64,000 bases of DNA, from assembly GCF_025245835.1 (NCBI RefSeq), contig NZ_JAOBWS010000003.1, forward strand, positions 186,001-250,000, in the 5' to 3' direction. Source of the stretch: Rheinheimera sp. 4Y26. Its GTDB lineage: Bacteria; Pseudomonadota; Gammaproteobacteria; Enterobacterales; Alteromonadaceae. The position numbers were made by a program, and so were the translations under genes. Shown in pieces: positions 60,027 to 64,000 of the stretch (position 1 is its first letter; every line of letters begins with the position of its first letter). The notes under the pieces are model-generated. The model ran no database searches. It had not been told where the DNA came from and saw only the letters and a list, made by a program, of their open reading frames with translations.

Positions 60027-62450
60027 CTACCCCAGCATCAAATACCCATTCGGCACTTTATCAGTTAAAAACTCCTGCAGCTGCACATCATTGAGTGGCC
60101 TTGCGAAATAATAACCCTGGGCGTAGTCGCATCTGTGCTGGCGCAGCAGCTGCAGCTGGGCGCGGTTTTCTACCCCTTCGGCCACTACTTTCAGTTCCAG
60201 CTTTTGCACCATGGCGATGGTCGACACAATGATTTGATAATCCGCGTCGTTTTCCAGCATGCCAAACACAAAACTTTTATCAATTTTAATAATGTCGACC
60301 GGCATTTGTTTTAAGTAACTTAACGACGAATAACCGGTACCAAAATCGTCAATGGCAAAATAAAAACCCTGAGCCTTCAGCGCGCGCATGGCATTTAAGG
60401 TGGCTTCGATATTTTTTACCAGGGTGCGCTCGGTCAGCTCCAGCTCAAAATGGGCGGCCGATAAATTTAAATCTTCCAGCCACAGTGCCAAAAGCTCCGG
60501 CAGTTGTGGGTCTAAAAACTGCTCAGCCGACAAATTAATGGCAATACGAATATCCGGATAACCTTTATTAATCAGCTCTTTGGCCAGGAAAAAACTGCGT
60601 TTAAATACCCAGTAACCCAGCTCAATCATTTGTGGTGAGTTTTCTAAAATGCCGATAAATTCATCAGGTGTCACTATGCCACGCTCTGGATGTTGCCAGC
60701 GCAGCAGGGCTTCAAAACCAGCCAGCCGGCCTGTTGCCAGCTCAATTTGGGGCTGCAGGCTTAAGCTAAATTGCTGCAGGCTGATGGCATCTTTAATTTC
60801 CCGCTCCAGCACCAGGCGCTGCGCCAGGCGCTGATACATTTGCTGGTCGTACAACAGCGCATTATTACCGCCCCGCTCTTTGGCTTCATACATCGCCATA
60901 TCGGCCTGGCGAATAAGCTCATCCGGTACAGCGTCTGGGTCTTCCGTCATGCTGATGCCAATACTGGTGGAAATATAAAACAGCTGATTGCCCAGGCTGA
61001 TGGGTTGTTTAAAAGCTTCAAAAATACGGTCAGCCACCTGATAAGGGTAATTGAGCTCATTGGACTGGGTTAACACCAGCACAAACTCGTCGCCGCCAAA
61101 ACGACAGGCAATGTCGGCACTGCGGATACAGCTCCGTAACCGGCTGGCTGCTTCAACCAGCAGCTGGTCACCGGCGGCGTGGCCTTTGCTGTCGTTAATT
61201 TTTTTAAAATCGTCCAAATCCAGAAACAACACCGACAAAGCACCTTGCTGCCGCTCCAGCGCTGCCAGACTTTTTTTCAGCTGAAACTGCAGCATATTGC
61301 GGTTGGGTAAGCCGGTCAGCAAATCAAACATCGCAATGTTTTCCAGCTCCTGGGTATTAAGCTCTATTTGCTGATGCAAATGCTCCAGCTCCACACTGAG
61401 CTGGTGCGCCGACTGGGTTAATACGTCCACTTCGTCCTGAAAAATCAGCGGGGCATGGCTGCTTTGCTGGCGGAACTGGCGGAACTGACGCTGCGCCAGT
61501 AAAGGCAACTGAGCGGCCAGGTTTAACAACCGGCGACTTAATCTTAAGGTACTGATATAAATAACAATAGCCAGCAAAAAAAAGCTAAAGCAGGCAAACC
61601 AGATGATCTGTTGCTGGTACTGCTGTTTGGCTTTGGCAAACTTGCTGATATCGTCCACCATCGCCAGATAAAAACCTTCATCCTGGGTCAGCAGCGGCAA
61701 CAGGCTGATCAGGTACTGCTGCTGGTTGAGCTCAACATCAATGCCACGTTTAATCGCCTGTTGCAAACTCAAAGCTTCAGACAACTGGGCAAACACCGGC
61801 CGCATCAGCTCGGGATTAGATAAAGACAACAATTTAAAGTTAAACAGCGGGCTTTGTTCGGCACTTTCTATCCGCACTATCGCCACTTCAGAACCAACCC
61901 CTTGTTTCAGTGACGCCAGCACATCGAGCAAAGTGGTGGAAATAGCCACCACCGCCAGCTCACCACTGGCATTTTGCACCGGCACCATCACCAGCTTGGT
62001 GCACTGTAAACGACAAAAGGTGGCCGACTGCGGTTGTTGCAGCGCCAGCACCTGACGGGCCACTGTCAGCACAGGTTTAGGAATTTCCGCCACAGAAGCG
62101 TACAAAGGCTGCAGTTTGGCATCCAGCAGCCACATGCTCTCCACATTCAGATGCAAAGAAATGGCGTCATAATGTTCGGCCAACTCAGTGGCAAAAGTAG
62201 AAAAGTCGTTTTGCGCGCGCAGCTGTACCATATCGGTAAAGGACTCTATCCAGCTGCGTAGTTGGTTTTCTAATAATAAATTCAGATGGTTAAATTGTTG
62301 TTGTCGCAGTTCCAGCTGTTTGTTCTGTTGCAGGTGAAAATCCTGCTCCATTTTCACCAGACTAAAACTGGTCAGCACCACTGTCATCAATAACAAAGCG
62401 CCAAGCGTCAGGGTTAAAATTTTCCACGGCAGACTTAAAAATGGCCGCAT
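60027..62450 (-). CDS. Bifunctional GGDEF-EAL c-di-GMP protein with periplasmic sensor
   Basis: 807 residues from ATG 62450, 2 nt after the upstream gene. TM1 lies at about 8-28, a periplasmic region at about 30-290 (FSTFATELAEHYDAISLHLN), TM2 near 295 and a HAMP-like linker. GGDEF (CRFGGDEFVLVLTQ) has an inhibitory RSAD five residues before it, and EAL (GFEALLRWQHPERG) has DDFGTGYSSLSYLKQMPVD. Both active sites look complete, so it could make and degrade c-di-GMP. It is the last gene of an operon with an outer membrane protein and a PstS-like protein, an arrangement suggesting that those proteins feed its sensor. Confidence 0.93.
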   Translation of the reverse strand: MRPFLSLPWKILTLTLGALLLMTVVLTSFSLVKMEQDFHLQQNKQLELRQQQFNHLNLLLENQLRSWIESFTDMVQLRAQNDFSTFATELAEHYDAISLHLNVESMWLLDAKLQPLYASVAEIPKPVLTVARQVLALQQPQSATFCRLQCTKLVMVPVQNASGELAVVAISTTLLDVLASLKQGVGSEVAIVRIESAEQSPLFNFKLLSLSNPELMRPVFAQLSEALSLQQAIKRGIDVELNQQQYLISLLPLLTQDEGFYLAMVDDISKFAKAKQQYQQQIIWFACFSFFLLAIVIYISTLRLSRRLLNLAAQLPLLAQRQFRQFRQQSSHAPLIFQDEVDVLTQSAHQLSVELEHLHQQIELNTQELENIAMFDLLTGLPNRNMLQFQLKKSLAALERQQGALSVLFLDLDDFKKINDSKGHAAGDQLLVEAASRLRSCIRSADIACRFGGDEFVLVLTQSNELNYPYQVADRIFEAFKQPISLGNQLFYISTSIGISMTEDPDAVPDELIRQADMAMYEAKERGGNNALLYDQQMYQRLAQRLVLEREIKDAISLQQFSLSLQPQIELATGRLAGFEALLRWQHPERGIVTPDEFIGILENSPQMIELGYWVFKRSFFLAKELINKGYPDIRIAINLSAEQFLDPQLPELLALWLEDLNLSAAHFELELTERTLVKNIEATLNAMRALKAQGFYFAIDDFGTGYSSLSYLKQMPVDIIKIDKSFVFGMLENDADYQIIVSTIAMVQKLELKVVAEGVENRAQLQLLRQHRCDYAQGYYFARPLNDVQLQEFLTDKVPNGYLMLG

Positions 62451-62452
62451 AC

Positions 62453-63658
62453 TCAGAACCAATACATCAGCTGCACGGCCCAAAGCTCGTGATGCCGCGA
62501 GCGATTCACCACTGTGTCAGGCACCACATTGGGCCCAAGGCGGCCCGTACCGGTATTCCAGTGGTACTCCATTTTCAGCCTTAAATTGGGCTGGATGTTA
62601 TGACTCAAACCAAGGGCGGTATCACGCTGATAGCCAAAATAAGCCGGGATCAAACCGCCACTTTGTTGTGGCAATAAATAGCCCCTTTTGTCGTCTTTAT
62701 TGGCAAAAAAGTGGTCATGGCTCAGATACAAAGTGCTTTGGGCCGACAGGTTATAACTGCCAAGTAAATAAGCGCCCCAGCCAAACTGAGTGCGTTCTGT
62801 GCCCGGTGCGTAAAAACCATACACCGACACCCGCTCCTGAAAGACCTCGCTCGACAGCTCCCAATCCTGTTCGCTGTAACGCCAGTTGGCCATCACCCGC
62901 TGCACGGTAAAATCGCCGTCGGCAAAAATGTCGTTGGCAACCCTTCTGTAGTTAAAATCTGAGTCCAGTAAACTGATGCCCCACTGACTTTTACTTTGCG
63001 CCGGCCGCAAGAACACACTGAACTGATGCACAAAGTCCTGTTCTGTTTTGCCGTTAATAAAGGTGCTAATCACCCGCTGGCTTTGCTCTTTAGGAATAGG
63101 GGTTGCCCCCAGGCTCCAGTTCAGCTCCAGCTCGCCAAAATTCAGGTTATGGGTAGAGGTTACAGCAAGGCCGTCTGAACCTACGGCAATATCGCGAAAG
63201 GCATCAAAATACACCGACTGGGGCAGCACAATCAGCGGCCTGGTAATAGCCACGTCGCGGGTGGCGGAATATAACCAGTGATTGTTTTTATAACGGCCGG
63301 CGTATAAATCCAGTTGCCAGTCCATGTCATTAATTGCGGTCCAGTTTAAAAACAGATAATCAATACGCCCGCCCTGCTGAAATCTGTTGCCGCCGTCCAG
63401 ATACATCAGCTGACCGGCAAGGCGCACAGTATTACTGAGTTTCCAGGTGGAATTAAGACCAAATTCGGTCAGCTCAGCACTGATAGCACCGTCGTTATTG
63501 ACAAAATTGCTGTCGGCCGAGCGCATCAGGCCTTGGGCAACAAAACCATGCCAGTGCCAGGTTTCACTGGCAATAACCGGAGTTGCCTGACAAAGGCCGA
63601 GGGCAACAAGCAGCGCTCCTGCTGCGTTATGGCTTGATTTGAATAACTTTTGCATCTG
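62453..63658 (-). CDS. Outer membrane barrel protein, operon partner of the GGDEF-EAL protein
   Basis: 401 residues from ATG 63658 (ATG 63673 and 63667 are alternatives). Its start overlaps the end of the PstS-like gene. Signal peptide with cleavage near PVIA|SETWHWHGF. Mature strands with alternating aromatic residues (GRIDYLFLNWTAINDMDWQL, LRLKMEYHWNTGTG) end in VQLMYWF, a C-terminal aromatic typical of outer membrane barrels. No porin family name is recognised. It is co-transcribed with a PstS-like protein and a c-di-GMP protein. Confidence 0.8.
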   Translation of the reverse strand, partial: QMQKLFKSSHNAAGALLVALGLCQATPVIASETWHWHGFVAQGLMRSADSNFVNNDGAISAELTEFGLNSTWKLSNTVRLAGQLMYLDGGNRFQQGGRIDYLFLNWTAINDMDWQLDLYAGRYKNNHWLYSATRDVAITRPLIVLPQSVYFDAFRDIAVGSDGLAVTSTHNLNFGELELNWSLGATPIPKEQSQRVISTFINGKTEQDFVHQFSVFLRPAQSKSQWGISLLDSDFNYRRVANDIFADGDFTVQRVMANWRYSEQDWELSSEVFQERVSVYGFYAPGTERTQFGWGAYLLGSYNLSAQSTLYLSHDHFFANKDDKRGYLLPQQSGGLIPAYFGYQRDTALGLSHNIQPNLRLKMEYHWNTGTGRLGPNVVPDTVVNRSRHHELWAVQLMYWF

Positions 63659-64000
63659 TAGTCTCATGATCAAACGGCAAATAGCCTATAGCGCCTGGTG
63701 TCGTCTGAATAAGGCGCAACATGTCCGTGGCTGAACTTACTTCGGTGGGCGGGGTACCAATGCCGGAAAAGGTGAGCTTTTGCCAGTTCCTCTCCAGCTG
63801 ATAAGGAAACAATTTTAATCGGGTTTGACTGAACTCTTTGTGCACCGCCGACTGCAGCGGCAACACAAACACCTGAACCGGCAAGCCATCAGGCCAAATC
63901 ACCTGACGTTTTAAATAAATACTGCGAAGCTGCGCCGCAGTCAGGCTCTGTACAGCAACTGCAGTATGGACGACCACCAGCGGTTGTGTTGCTGTGCTGT
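63627..64000 (-). CDS. PstS-like periplasmic binding protein, 5' end outside the window
   Basis: Partial gene. At least 124 codons, with the frame still open at the window edge (reading STATQPLVVVHTAVAV). The pattern VQSLTAAQLRSIYLKRQVIW and KLTFSGIGTPPTEVSSATDM, then GAIGYLPFD, is that of short phosphate-ABC-type substrate-binding proteins that occur without transporter genes. It probably has a signal peptide just beyond the edge. It is first gene seen of the operon with the outer membrane barrel and the GGDEF-EAL protein, where it could serve as a ligand-binding sensor subunit. Confidence 0.82.
   Translation of the reverse strand, partial: STATQPLVVVHTAVAVQSLTAAQLRSIYLKRQVIWPDGLPVQVFVLPLQSAVHKEFSQTRLKLFPYQLERNWQKLTFSGIGTPPTEVSSATDMLRLIQTTPGAIGYLPFDHETTDAKVIQIKP

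Noticed and set aside
1-64000. Mobile elements, prophage, integron or tRNA-linked island
   Set aside because: No transposase, integrase, terminal inverted repeats or tRNA genes were found on either strand.

Overview
The window is about 64 kb of gammaproteobacterial chromosome with a GC content near 50%. Gene content and order (rppH-ptsP-TauE/SafE-lgt-thyA next to mutH, tandem RND pumps, FadL, PtsP, many c-di-GMP proteins) point to the Alteromonadales/Chromatiales-type marine and freshwater bacteria, most like Rheinheimera, Alishewanella or Arsukibacterium. The genus is inferred from memory of gene content, without a database search. I saw no tRNA, rRNA, CRISPR array, insertion sequence, phage module or integrase.

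Layout: 0.2-5.4 kb holds a DODA-type dioxygenase, two small membrane proteins of unknown role, an SDR oxidoreductase and the radical SAM protein YgiQ. 5.8-8.5 kb is a two-gene unit of a chemoreceptor and a Tsx-like outer membrane channel. 8.8-10.4 kb encodes a very glutamine-rich coiled-coil protein. 10.4-11.2 kb is a GDT1/TMEM165 manganese exporter behind a clear yybP-ykoY (Mn2+) riboswitch. 11.3-18.8 kb is an RND efflux operon with one adaptor and two pumps, divergent from fadL (19.1-20.6 kb). 20.7-22.8 kb is an ECF sigma, anti-sigma and DUF4097 operon. 23.2-28.7 kb holds thyA, lgt, a TauE/SafE permease, ptsP and rppH, followed by mutH and a periplasmic binding lipoprotein. 30.9-34.1 kb is a ferredoxin reductase, acyl desaturase and thioesterase operon with a FabR-like palindrome upstream. 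34.5-38.8 kb is one very large unrecognised inner-membrane protein. 39-49.8 kb mixes tpx, a cupredoxin-like protein, a porin-like protein, a LysE exporter, a sterol-desaturase-type hydroxylase, DUF3422, a CHASE-PAS sensor, upp, an MtfA-like peptidase and a SlyD-like isomerase. 49.9-53.0 kb is a divergent bifunctional penicillin-binding protein. 57.1-63.9 kb holds a MASE1-CHASE-PAS histidine kinase and an operon of a PstS-like protein, an outer membrane protein and a GGDEF-EAL protein, which is cut by the window edge.

The most interesting region is 53.1-56.8 kb. The gene at 55915-56799 is a close match, from memory, to the split-borosin alpha-N-methyltransferases (SonM type), which N-methylate the backbone of a separate precursor peptide. 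In the same run of genes, 53241-53504 encodes an 87-residue peptide whose helical N-terminal half resembles the SonA precursor. It ends in a short hydrophobic stretch (CYLLVP) and an acidic tail. A strong rho-independent terminator lies 15 nt after its stop codon, inside the signal-peptide codons of the next gene (TPR-GGDEF). That is the layout expected for an abundant precursor with low read-through to downstream genes. A GNAT acetyltransferase sits between. I propose an N-methylated RiPP locus linked to a c-di-GMP signalling protein. The methyltransferase call is strong. The precursor call is an inference.

A second recurring pattern is short tandem duplication spanning stop codons (GDT1, the binding lipoprotein, tpx). 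Each repeat unit carries the stop codon followed by an A-run.
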